DNA of 64,000 bases from an uncultured Clostridia bacterium (GTDB lineage: Bacteria; Bacillota; Clostridia; UBA1381), in the NCBI GenBank assembly GCA_959602045.1, contig CAUGRT010000008.1:6358-70357 (forward strand), read 5' to 3'. The translations under genes and the position numbers were made by a program. The notes under the pieces were generated by a model that saw only the letters and a list, made by a program, of their open reading frames with translations, made no database searches and had not been told where the DNA came from. Below, in pieces: positions 43,822-51,180 of this stretch (position 1 is its first letter; every line of letters begins with the position of its first letter).

Positions 43822-43999
43822 AAAACAAACCCTGTTTTCAGCCTACCGTAAAACGCAATTTCGGCACGCTTCGGGGGCTTGAGTCAGAGAAAGGAGAGAA
43901 ACGGGTGTCCGAACCGTTGTACAGTCCGTCCCATTTCGAAAACTCATACTATCATGCCGTCCTCCGCGCCAACGATAAGCTGGAAACAGGGTTTGTTTT
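43822..43999. ncRNA. Candidate structured RNA or palindromic element closed by 21-base arms
   Basis: AAAACAAACCCTGTTTTCAGC (43822-43842, 21 bases, given here only to define the arm start and end) pairs with 43979-43999 with a single T-G wobble. The 136-base interior contains smaller complementary segments, is GC-richer than the flanks, and is purine-rich in one part (GAGTCAGAGAAAGGAGAG). On the minus strand the closing stem ends in TTTTTT, so it can also terminate the mglBAC-44008 transcript. No protein frame explains it. The strand of the functional RNA is uncertain. Confidence 0.5.
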
Positions 44000-44007
44000 G
44001 AGATTCT

Positions 44008-44373
44008 TTATTTCTGCCATCCGGCATAAAGCGTCATGCTGCCCGTCACCGGATCATTCTCCGCGTCCCATTTTTGGGTGCAGTCCCGATCGGTGTACCA
44101 ACCGGTAAACTGCCATCCCTCCTTGACCGGATCCTCCGGCGCAACGGTTTCGGAATACATCGCCTTGACCGGCTCAATATAAGAACCGCCATCCGTATCG
44201 AATTTGACCGTAAATCCGTTATTGCTGACAATAAAGATTCCGGCTGCAATCAATACCGCAATCAGGGAAGTTACCATGATATTCGCGGCCTTGACCGACA
44301 TATTCACCTTTGCATATAATCCGCCCGTGCGGCGCACCGGCGCCTCTGCCGTTGTATGATTTGTTTCCGTCAT
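44008..44373 (-). CDS. Small membrane protein with InlB-type (Listeria-Bacteroides) repeat
   Basis: A 121-aa protein: cytoplasmic N-terminus of about 30 residues, one membrane helix (NIMVTSLIAVLIAAGIFIVS), then a single extracellular beta-grasp repeat (VKFDTDGGSYIEPV, KEGWQFTGWYTDRDCTQKWD, TLYAGWQ) of the Listeria-Bacteroides family. It follows mglC by 23 bases and is presumably the fourth gene of mglBAC. Single repeats on a short anchor are unusual; the family normally occurs in long adhesins. GGAGG 8 bases upstream favours the ATG at 44373 over one at 44376. Confidence 0.7.
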   Translation of the reverse strand: MTETNHTTAEAPVRRTGGLYAKVNMSVKAANIMVTSLIAVLIAAGIFIVSNNGFTVKFDTDGGSYIEPVKAMYSETVAPEDPVKEGWQFTGWYTDRDCTQKWDAENDPVTGSMTLYAGWQK

Positions 44374-44396
44374 CATGATAACCTCCATTCAATTCC

Positions 44397-45476
44397 TTAT
44401 TTCCGTGCCAGATACTTCCGCATATCAATTGCACAAGCAACCAGGATAATCAAACCCTTGATAACATAAAGCATGTTCGCGTCTACGGATAAGAAATTCA
44501 AGCCTACGAAAATGATCTGTAACAGGAACACGCCGATTACGATACCGCTGATTTTACCGGTACCGCCGACAAACGATACACCGCCGATAACGCAGGCTGC
44601 AATCGCGTCAGATTCATAGTTCAGACCGGTGTTAGCCGAACAGGAAGCAATACGCGCACCCTCGATAAATCCGGTAATACCGTACATTGCGCCGGCAAGC
44701 ACAAATACCATAACGATTGTCCAGAATACGTTTACGCCCGAAACGTTCGCCGCTTCTTCATTGGAACCTACCGCAAACATGTTCTTACCGAACTTTGTTT
44801 TATTCCAGATAACCCACATAATCGCCGTCAGTATAATCGAATACAGCACATATTTCGGAATGGCGACATTCCCGATTTTAAAGAGCGTACCGCGGACAAA
44901 ATCGGTATAGGACGCGTCCAGACCGGAAAGCGTCTGACCGTTGTTACCGCCGAGCATCAAATACATCAGCACCAAACCGAATACGATCAGCTGTGTTGAT
45001 AAGGTTACGATAAACGGGTGCAGCTTGAATTTTGCTACAAAGAAACCGTTTACAAAGCCGATTGCCGCGCCGACTGCAATCACGAGCAGTAAAACAACCC
45101 ACAGCGGCATAACGCCCATGTTCGGGAAAATCTTGTTGGCATAACCAACCATCTGCAAAAGTGATGCCGCGATACAGGCGGTTAAGCCTACGCATCGTCC
45201 GGCTGAAATATCGGTACCGGTTAGTACAATCGCTCCGGCAATACCCAAAGCAATGGGTAACTTCGCCGCGGTCAGTGAAATGATATTCACGATCGAGGAC
45301 ATCGAAAGGAATGCCGGTACACGGATCGCGATATAAATAACAGCGATTAAAATGATAATATACATTGCATTGTTAAAGAGTAAATCTGTAATTACTCTGC
45401 GCTTATCTGCCGGGGATTTCTCCTTGAATGTGTCCAGCCATGCAGACAGGCGGCTTTTTTCCATTGCGTCTGACAT
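44397..45476 (-). CDS. mglC: Galactose/methyl-galactoside ABC transporter permease
   Basis: A 359-aa polytopic permease of the BPD_transp_2 family with about ten helices, the motif GTDISAGRCVGLTACIAAS and FGKNMFAVGSNEEAANVSGVNV, the cytoplasmic coupling loop. It closely fits MglC. The start at 45476 follows GGAGG by 8 bases. It is 25 bases behind mglA. Confidence 0.92.
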   Translation of the reverse strand: MSDAMEKSRLSAWLDTFKEKSPADKRRVITDLLFNNAMYIIILIAVIYIAIRVPAFLSMSSIVNIISLTAAKLPIALGIAGAIVLTGTDISAGRCVGLTACIAASLLQMVGYANKIFPNMGVMPLWVVLLLVIAVGAAIGFVNGFFVAKFKLHPFIVTLSTQLIVFGLVLMYLMLGGNNGQTLSGLDASYTDFVRGTLFKIGNVAIPKYVLYSIILTAIMWVIWNKTKFGKNMFAVGSNEEAANVSGVNVFWTIVMVFVLAGAMYGITGFIEGARIASCSANTGLNYESDAIAACVIGGVSFVGGTGKISGIVIGVFLLQIIFVGLNFLSVDANMLYVIKGLIILVACAIDMRKYLARK

Positions 45477-45501
45477 CTGTCTTTCCTCCAATTCTTTAGA
45501 A

Positions 45502-47034
45502 TCATACATATTTTGCGGCAAGCGTCATGATTTCCTCCTGCGAGGCCGTCGCCGCGTCTACTTCTCCGGCAAGCTTGCCTCCCGACATAACTAAAATCCG
45601 GTCGCAAACTCCCAGCAGCTCCGGCATCTCCGAAGATACCATAATAACCGTTTTCCCTTTCTTGGCAAGGTCAATAATCAGCTGATAAATCTCATACTTC
45701 GCCCCGACATCAATTCCACGCGTCGGCTCATCCAAAAGCAGCACCGTCGGCTCTGTCAAAAGCCAGCGCCCCAAAATAACCTTCTGCTGATTTCCTCCCG
45801 AAAGAGTTCGGATTTTCGTTTCCTGGTTCGGCGTCTTAACGCGCATCGCCTTGATACACCAATCGGTGTTCTTCTTCAGCTTTGCCTTGCTCAAAAACGG
45901 CCCGACCTTACATTTATTCAAGCTGGAGATTGTTGTGTTCTCCCTGATATTCAAAATCCCGAAAATTCCCGTTGCACGGCGTTCCTCCGTCAGCAGCGCA
46001 AAGCCGTTTTTGATGGATTCACCTGCGTTTCGGTTTCGGATCGGCTTGCCGTCCAGCGTCATTGTTCCGCTCCGCCTTGTCGCAATACCGAAAATGTTTT
46101 CCAAAAGCTCCGTCCGTCCCGAACCGTCCAGTCCGGCAACACCGAGAATCTCACCACGCCGCGCCGTAAACGATACGTCCCGAAGCTTGGAATACTCTGC
46201 CGAAAGCCCCTTGACCTCCAGCAGCGGAGCGCCGATTTCATTATCCTTCGGCGGATAAATATTCGTCAGCTCACGTCCTACCATCAGCTTGATAATTTCA
46301 TCCATCGTCAGATTCTTTGCCTCACGCGTTGCAATCCATTTTCCGTCACGCATGATGGTCACATCATCGGAGATCCGCAGGATTTCCGCCATCTTATGCG
46401 AAATATAGATGATCGCACACCCCTGATCGCGAAGCATGTTGATGATCCGGAAAAGATGCTCAACCTCCTCCTCGGTAAGTGATGAGGTCGGCTCATCAAA
46501 TACGATAACCTTTGCATTATATGAAACCGCCTTTGCGATTTCCACCATCTGCCGCTGCGATACCGGCATCGCACTCATGACCGTTTTCGGATCGACATTC
46601 AATTCAAGCTTTTCAAAAATTTCTTTTGTCGCCTGATACATTTTCTTTTCGCTCGTAATCGGAATCCCCGGAGCAATTGTCGGGAATCGTCCCAGCCACA
46701 TATTGTCCATAACATTCCGCTTCAAAGCCTGGTTCAATTCCTGGTGCACCATGGCAACGCCGTTTTCCAGTGCGTCCTTGGAATTTTTAAAATTAACTTC
46801 TTTCCCGTCAAGATAAATATTTCCGGAATCCTTGTTATAAACGCCAAAAAGACACTTCATCAAGGTAGATTTCCCGGCGCCGTTCTCGCCCATCAGCGCA
46901 TGCACCGTTCCTGCCTTCACGGTAAGATTAACCTTGTCCAGCGCCTTCACGCCGGGGAAAGCCTTTTCGATGTTCTCCATTCTCAAAAGAACCGGTTTAT
47001 CTTGATTTTCCTGAATATTACTGTTCTTGTTCAT
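45502..47034 (-). CDS. mglA: Galactose/methyl-galactoside ABC transporter ATPase
   Basis: A 510-aa tandem ATPase of the sugar-uptake type. The first domain has GENGAGKST and a signature near PVSQRQMVEIAKA, with VFDEPTSSLT; the second domain has GLDGSGRTELLENIFG, LSGGNQQKVILGRWL and LLLDEPTRGIDVG. The second P-loop is degenerate, as usual for MglA. The ribosome site is weak. A 219-base gap with stable hairpins separates it from mglB. Confidence 0.93.
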   Translation of the reverse strand: MNKNSNIQENQDKPVLLRMENIEKAFPGVKALDKVNLTVKAGTVHALMGENGAGKSTLMKCLFGVYNKDSGNIYLDGKEVNFKNSKDALENGVAMVHQELNQALKRNVMDNMWLGRFPTIAPGIPITSEKKMYQATKEIFEKLELNVDPKTVMSAMPVSQRQMVEIAKAVSYNAKVIVFDEPTSSLTEEEVEHLFRIINMLRDQGCAIIYISHKMAEILRISDDVTIMRDGKWIATREAKNLTMDEIIKLMVGRELTNIYPPKDNEIGAPLLEVKGLSAEYSKLRDVSFTARRGEILGVAGLDGSGRTELLENIFGIATRRSGTMTLDGKPIRNRNAGESIKNGFALLTEERRATGIFGILNIRENTTISSLNKCKVGPFLSKAKLKKNTDWCIKAMRVKTPNQETKIRTLSGGNQQKVILGRWLLTEPTVLLLDEPTRGIDVGAKYEIYQLIIDLAKKGKTVIMVSSEMPELLGVCDRILVMSGGKLAGEVDAATASQEEIMTLAAKYV

Positions 47035-47100
47035 ATCAGCCTGTACCCCGTTTCTTATCAAAGTCCCTGTCCGCTGTTGAGCGGTATTCGTGGTATGTAA

Positions 47101-47184
47101 AAAATAAGCAGTCATTCCCTTTCGGTTCGGCGCAGCTTTCGCTGATACCCCACGCCGAAGTATCGCTTAACGCCTGCTTATTTT
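47101..47184 (-). repeat. Intergenic stem structure between mglB and mglA
   Basis: Arms AAAATAAGCAG (47101-47111) and CTGCTTATTTT (47174-47184) enclose an inner stem TTCGGCG/CGCCGAA with an AGC-TTTC-GCT hairpin inside. On the minus strand the outer stem ends in TTTTTT. It could stop part of the transcription after mglB or protect the mglB message, and its arm-core-arm layout recalls the other palindromic elements. Confidence 0.6.
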
Positions 47185-47200
47185 GTTACATCAATGCTTG

Positions 47201-47239
47201 CCACCTGAAAGGTGGGCGGGGCGATCTGTGTATCGCCCC
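47201..47239 (-). terminator. Two hairpins directly after mglB
   Basis: GGGGCGAT/ATCGCCCC (47218-47239, 6-base loop) starts 14 bases after the mglB stop and is followed by CCACCT/AGGTGG (47201-47216). There is no T-run, so message stabilisation is more likely than full termination. Confidence 0.5.
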
Positions 47240-47253
47240 TATGATTTGACTTC

Positions 47254-48324
47254 TTACTGACCCATATAGGTTGCGTAAGGAATGTTCACTCTCCATGTTC
47301 CTACCAAATCTTCCTGATTCAAGCCGTCCAATGCATCCTTGCTGTCAAAGAAGTTCTGTGCAATCTGTGTGATTGCGGATGCCATACCGTCTGCGTCCTG
47401 CTTGATTGTACCGATCATGCTGCCCTTTGAGATTGCCTCTTTTGCCGCGTCGGTTGCGTCAACGCCGAATACCGGGATGGTCTTGCCGCTGCCGTTATTA
47501 TAGCCTGCGGTCTGCAATGCGGAAACCGCACCGAGAGCCATTTCGTCATTGTTTGCGATAACCAGCTCTACCATATTGTTGTTTGCTATACTGTACTGCG
47601 CAAGAATTGTGCTCATATAATCTGTTGCCGCTGCGGAGGACCACTGACCGTTTTGGTCTACCAGGTATTTGTTGCTGTTGGAGGAATCATAGAATTGTAG
47701 CTCCGGCTTGCCGGCTGCTGTCAAAACCTTGTTCGCATCCTCAACACCGTACTGTGTACGAGCGATAGCTTCCATGTTACCCTCTTGACCCTTGAACATT
47801 ACATAGCTGATTTTGCCGTCGCCGTTCAAATCTACCTTATCATAATTATCTACCAGATACTGTCCGATCATTTCGCCCTGCATATGACCTGCCATCTCAT
47901 AATCCGTTCCGACAAATACGCACTTGTCATAGCTGCTGACAACGGATTCATCAACCGAACGGTTGAAGAAGATTACCGGGATGTCCTGTGCCTGCGCCTG
48001 ATTGATAATGTTCTGCGCCGCATCGTTTGAACCGGTGTCCACCACATTCACTACAAGCAGCTTTGAACCCTTTGCGATTGCGGTTGTAACCTGCTCGGTC
48101 TGTGTTGTCTGGTTTCCGTTTGCGTCATAGTTCTGGAACTTCACGCCCTTTTCGGTCAAAAGCTTATCCATTGCCGAACGCACGCTTGAAATGTACGTAT
48201 CGCTGTAGGTGTAATAGAACACCGCAATTTCTCCGCTTCCGCCGCCGCTGCCGCCTGTTCCGCCGCATGCCGTCAGTCCCAAAGCCATTGTAAGTGTTAA
48301 AACGATTGCCAATAACTTTTTCAT
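47254..48324 (-). CDS. mglB: Galactose/glucose-binding lipoprotein MglB
   Basis: A 356-aa substrate-binding lipoprotein. The lipobox LTAC is at residues 17-20, and a Gly/Ser linker follows. The ligand fold has FYYTYSDTYISSV, FFNRSVDES, FVGTDYEMAGHMQGE, the calcium loop DLNGDGKISYVMFKGQ typical of MglB, and IANNDEMALGAV. GGAAAG precedes the ATG. It is the first gene of the mgl operon. Confidence 0.93.
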   Translation of the reverse strand: MKKLLAIVLTLTMALGLTACGGTGGSGGGSGEIAVFYYTYSDTYISSVRSAMDKLLTEKGVKFQNYDANGNQTTQTEQVTTAIAKGSKLLVVNVVDTGSNDAAQNIINQAQAQDIPVIFFNRSVDESVVSSYDKCVFVGTDYEMAGHMQGEMIGQYLVDNYDKVDLNGDGKISYVMFKGQEGNMEAIARTQYGVEDANKVLTAAGKPELQFYDSSNSNKYLVDQNGQWSSAAATDYMSTILAQYSIANNNMVELVIANNDEMALGAVSALQTAGYNNGSGKTIPVFGVDATDAAKEAISKGSMIGTIKQDADGMASAITQIAQNFFDSKDALDGLNQEDLVGTWRVNIPYATYMGQ

Positions 48325-48450
48325 GTTTCTTTCCCTTTCCTTTCTGTGCCGCCGGCACTTCGAAAAACCGCTCTCTCGTCCGCAGTTTCTCGCAACGTTG
48401 TAATTTTATAATTTTTTCGACGTTCTTTTTTCTTTGCTGTCGTTGATACC

Positions 48451-48456
48451 ATTATA
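48451..48456 (-). promoter_or_regulatory. Possible -10 of the mgl operon
   Basis: A TATAAT on the minus strand, about 125 bases before mglB, within an AT-rich leader. The -35 is weak, as expected if an activator such as the nearby YesN-type regulator is needed. Confidence 0.4.
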
Positions 48457-48609
48457 GTACGTTATGCACAAAAAGAAAATTGATTTTCTTATTTAAAAGG
48501 TATAAAATTTTATTCTTTCGTGTATTTTTTATGTAAAATAATTGTTTTGGAAAGAAATTCTCGTCATATTGCCAAATTTAAAAGTTTGTCTTTTGTATAA
48601 AATGCTCAA

Positions 48610-48921
48610 TCAAGGATTACACCTTTTACAAGGAACAAATCCGCTGTCGATTGCCGCTTCACGGGAAGGCAGCTCCACGCGGTTTTCCTCTTTCGGAAGA
48701 GTCGCGCAATACGGACGGTGGAATTTGCCCGACCGTTTATTGCCGATATACTCAACCTTCTCCGCCGCCGGGGTTGCGGTTGCCTCCGGCACAGCGGTTG
48801 TCTGCACCGGCATGGCAGTCGGCTGCACCGTAACCACCGTTTCCGGTTCGGTCTTTCCAGTACATGCGGATAATGTGAATACTATGCAAATTGATATTAA
48901 TATAGAAGATATTTGTTTCAT
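48610..48921 (-). CDS. Small lipoprotein with Ada-type metal-binding C-terminus
   Basis: A 103-aa lipoprotein: lipobox LSAC at residues 17-20, a Pro/Thr/Ala linker (25-55), then YIGNKRSGKFHRPYC and FVPCKRCNP. This is the cysteine pattern of the Ada-like zinc domain often fused to secreted nucleases or MBL hydrolases. Here the domain stands alone. AAGGAAG lies before the ATG. It is divergent from two XRE regulators through a symmetric promoter region. Confidence 0.75.
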   Translation of the reverse strand: MKQISSILISICIVFTLSACTGKTEPETVVTVQPTAMPVQTTAVPEATATPAAEKVEYIGNKRSGKFHRPYCATLPKEENRVELPSREAAIDSGFVPCKRCNP

Positions 48922-48949
48922 CGTCTTAAACTTCCTTATCTTTTTTACT

Positions 48950-49014
48950 ATTTTAACACATAATTCCTTCTTTGTCAATATACACGACATATATAGTTAT
49001 GTATATTGACAAAG
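48950..49014. promoter_or_regulatory. Divergent promoter region with perfect inverted repeat
   Basis: CTTTGTCAATATACA (48970-48984) and its exact complement (49000-49014) are separated by 15 bases, so each arm carries a TTGACA. Toward the lipoprotein gene, TTGACA (48973-48978) pairs with TAAAAT (48950-48955) at 17 bases. Toward the XRE gene the -10 is weaker. A regulator binding the two arms would control both directions. Confidence 0.7.
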
Positions 49015-49049
49015 AAATAGTTTAAAATATCAGTATATGGGGTGATTAC

Positions 49050-49334
49050 ATGATTAGCGATAAAATAAAAATGCTCAGAGAGCAGTACAACTATAGTCAA
49101 TCGGACTTGGCTGAAAAGCTGCATATTGCAAGAACCAGTGTTTTAGCGTGGGAGAATCAAACATCCGTCCCGGCAATGAAACATATCATTGCACTGGCTA
49201 AGCTATTTCGCGTTTCTACCGATTATTTATTGGAAGTAGAAAATAAGCGCATGCTTTCATTGGACGGATTAAACGAAGAAGAAATTAATATTATTTGCAA
49301 TTTATTGAACTATTTCGACAAAGATAAAACATAA
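49050..49334 (+). CDS. XRE-family transcriptional regulator
   Basis: A 94-aa protein with a helix-turn-helix at residues 3-60 (LREQYNYSQSDLAEKLHIART, SVLAWENQTSVP) and a short C-terminal helical tail. GGGGTGAT precedes the ATG. It is divergent from the lipoprotein gene and probably binds the inverted repeat at 48970-49014. A second XRE gene follows 20 bases later. Confidence 0.85.
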   Translation: MISDKIKMLREQYNYSQSDLAEKLHIARTSVLAWENQTSVPAMKHIIALAKLFRVSTDYLLEVENKRMLSLDGLNEEEINIICNLLNYFDKDKT

Positions 49335-49354
49335 AAATGATAGGATGAATAATT

Positions 49355-49693
49355 ATGGATAATAGCATTGATTTTCGCCGGGTTGGTATCCGAATCCAAA
49401 AATACCGATTAGAAAAAAATATGACACAAGAGAATTTAGCCGAACTGATTGATTCCTCTCAAAAATATTTGTCAACAGTAGAAGCCGGGAAACATCGACT
49501 ATCCCTTGATATGGTTGTCTCCATTGCAAAAGCCTTAGAAATTCCGGTTGACCGCTTAATTGCCGATTATGATAACAGCAGCGATGAGAGTAATTTATAT
49601 TTAATTCTCGATGAAATTCGCGGAATGAGTCCCAAACAGCTGGAAATGTTACGTGAAAATATTAAAACGATAAAAAAATTCGAAATCCGATAA
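49355..49693 (+). CDS. XRE-family transcriptional regulator
   Basis: A 112-aa protein with a helix-turn-helix at residues 8-65 (YRLEKNMTQENLAELIDSS, YLSTVEAGKHRLSLDM) and a helical C-terminus (SPKQLEMLRENIK). It is co-transcribed with the preceding XRE gene and followed by a terminator. The two proteins differ clearly in sequence and are not a recent duplication. Confidence 0.85.
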   Translation: MDNSIDFRRVGIRIQKYRLEKNMTQENLAELIDSSQKYLSTVEAGKHRLSLDMVVSIAKALEIPVDRLIADYDNSSDESNLYLILDEIRGMSPKQLEMLRENIKTIKKFEIR

Positions 49694-49700
49694 TTCATAA

Positions 49701-49739
49701 AAAGATTGCAATCCCACGGTTTTTCGCAATCTTTTTTTT
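49701..49739 (+). terminator. Terminator of the XRE gene pair
   Basis: AAAGATTGC/GCAATCTTT arms (49701-49709, 49726-49734) followed by a long T-run. Confidence 0.88.
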
Positions 49740-49758
49740 CGTGCATTCAGCCTTGCCC

Positions 49759-49856
49759 GGCATAGCATGTGTTTTTTATTCTGTGCAGGCGAGTTCTACT
49801 CCGCGCAGCGTAGCGGATGTCTGAGCCGGAACCGAATCAAAAACACATGCTATGCC
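49759..49856 (+). repeat. Palindromic variable-arm element, copy G
   Basis: Arms 49759-49783 and 49832-49856 (23 of 25 matching), long-type core, forward orientation. It lies between the XRE terminator and sigK, about 140 bases before the sigK start. Confidence 0.88.
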
Positions 49857-49996
49857 GCTCCCCACACCCCGATACTACCCCTCCGATAAAGAAATTGCAT
49901 TTTACCCATCTGCGCGCATATGCTGATAATAGGAAAAAAAACGACTTTATGATTGTTCAATTGATGCTGCTCTCGCGGCGGCATGGAGGTGGTTTT

Positions 49997-50686
49997 ATGT
50001 TCACAGTGTTTTTCGACTATATTCGCACTCTGCTGATTCTCGCCGGATATGTTTCCGGTTCGGCAACCTTTCCGAAACCGCTGACTGCGGAAGAAGAAAA
50101 GGAATATCTCGAAAAGTTCAAAAATGGGGATGAAAACGCAAAAAACATTCTGATCGAACGAAATCTGCGGCTTGTTGCGCATATCGCAAAAAAATACAAT
50201 GGCGAAAAAAATCCGGAAGATTTGATCTCCATCGGCACAATCGGCTTGATTAAGGGCGTGAATACCTTTAACCCCGACAAAAATGCGCGCCTTTCTTCCT
50301 ACATCGCGCGCTGCATCGAAAATGAAGTTCTGATGCACCTTCGTTCCTCCCAGAAACTGAACCGCGAAGTATCAATTGAAGATAGCATCGGCATTGATAA
50401 AGAGGGAAACAGTATGACATGGGCGGATGTGCTGATTCCGGAGGGGTATGACGTGCATGACGCCGTACAGTCGCATATCGACGCCGGAATCCTATATCGC
50501 GCAATGGATCGCGTACTCTCCGAGGAGGAAAAAAACATTTTGGTCTGGCGCTACGGACTGGGCAATTCCGCACGAAAAACGCAAAAAGAAGTTGCGGATA
50601 TTTTGGGAATCAGCCGAAGTTATGTTTCCAGAATTGAAAAACGCTGCTTGAAAATGCTGTTTGACGAGCTGAAAAAGCAGATGTAA
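49997..50686 (+). CDS. sigK: Sporulation sigma factor SigK
   Basis: A 229-aa sigma-70 family factor. The N-terminus is hydrophobic (VFFDYIRTLLILAGYVSG), as in the pro-sequence of SigK, followed by FPKPLTAEEEKEYL and the region 2 core NILIERNLRLVAHIAKKY, ISIGTIGLIKGVNTFNP, then region 4 (TQKEVADILGISRSYVSRIEKR). SigK directs late mother-cell transcription. The gene is uninterrupted, so no skin-type element splits it. GGAGGTGG precedes the ATG at 49997; longer frames run back through element G and are not credible. Confidence 0.92.
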   Translation: MFTVFFDYIRTLLILAGYVSGSATFPKPLTAEEEKEYLEKFKNGDENAKNILIERNLRLVAHIAKKYNGEKNPEDLISIGTIGLIKGVNTFNPDKNARLSSYIARCIENEVLMHLRSSQKLNREVSIEDSIGIDKEGNSMTWADVLIPEGYDVHDAVQSHIDAGILYRAMDRVLSEEEKNILVWRYGLGNSARKTQKEVADILGISRSYVSRIEKRCLKMLFDELKKQM

Positions 50687-50693
50687 AAAATAA

Positions 50694-50718
50694 ATGGGGG
50701 CAGCCAAGCCGCCCCCAT
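50694..50718. terminator. Shared terminator between convergent sigK and GNAT genes
   Basis: ATGGGGGC/GCCCCCAT perfect arms with a 9-base loop. On the minus strand TTTATTTTTT follows, so it ends the GNAT transcript; on the plus strand there is no T-run but the stem may still help. Confidence 0.75.
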
Positions 50719-50724
50719 GCAGAG

Positions 50725-51159
50725 TCATTGTGTCCAAATCATTGTGTATTGAATCTCGCCGTTAATCGGATCGCGGATTGCCCCATCAATTAAAAACCCA
50801 TGATACCCGGCAAATTCCAACGTCCGCCTGTTTTTCATATAGACGTTCATATGCAGCAGCGTGTAGCTGTCCTTTACAAAATTCATCAGCGCCGTACCGA
50901 TTCCGCGATTTTCATAATTGGGATCCACAAAAATCCCCCGAATCGAATTTGCGCTGTCCACGCTGATAAAACCGACAATTTTCCCGGTATCATCCGTGTA
51001 AACAAAATTGTCCTTTTCGTTCAGATACGTTTCCTTGGCAATGTCATAATGCTTCTGCCAAAAATTATTTTCAATAAAGGAATTGCCGTGCGTCAGTGAC
51101 CGCATCCATAAATCCAGGATTTCATAAGTCTCCGACTGTTCCATACGTCTAATATTCAT
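50725..51159 (-). CDS. GNAT-family N-acetyltransferase
   Basis: A 144-aa acetyltransferase resembling YjaB/YafP-type GNATs: MNIRRMEQSETYEILDLW at the start, the acetyl-CoA loop in PNYENRGIGTALM (about residues 83-95), and GYHGFLIDGAI near the end. Substrate unknown. It lies 21 bases behind the L,D-transpeptidase gene in the same direction, so probably one transcript. Confidence 0.82.
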   Translation of the reverse strand: MNIRRMEQSETYEILDLWMRSLTHGNSFIENNFWQKHYDIAKETYLNEKDNFVYTDDTGKIVGFISVDSANSIRGIFVDPNYENRGIGTALMNFVKDSYTLLHMNVYMKNRRTLEFAGYHGFLIDGAIRDPINGEIQYTMIWTQ

Positions 51160-51180
51160 AATCAATCATCTTTCTTAAAA

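Noticed and set aside
49817..49996. A 60-residue N-terminal extension of SigK
   Set aside because: It would start inside palindromic element G; a GGAGG site and the family N-terminus fix the start at 49997.
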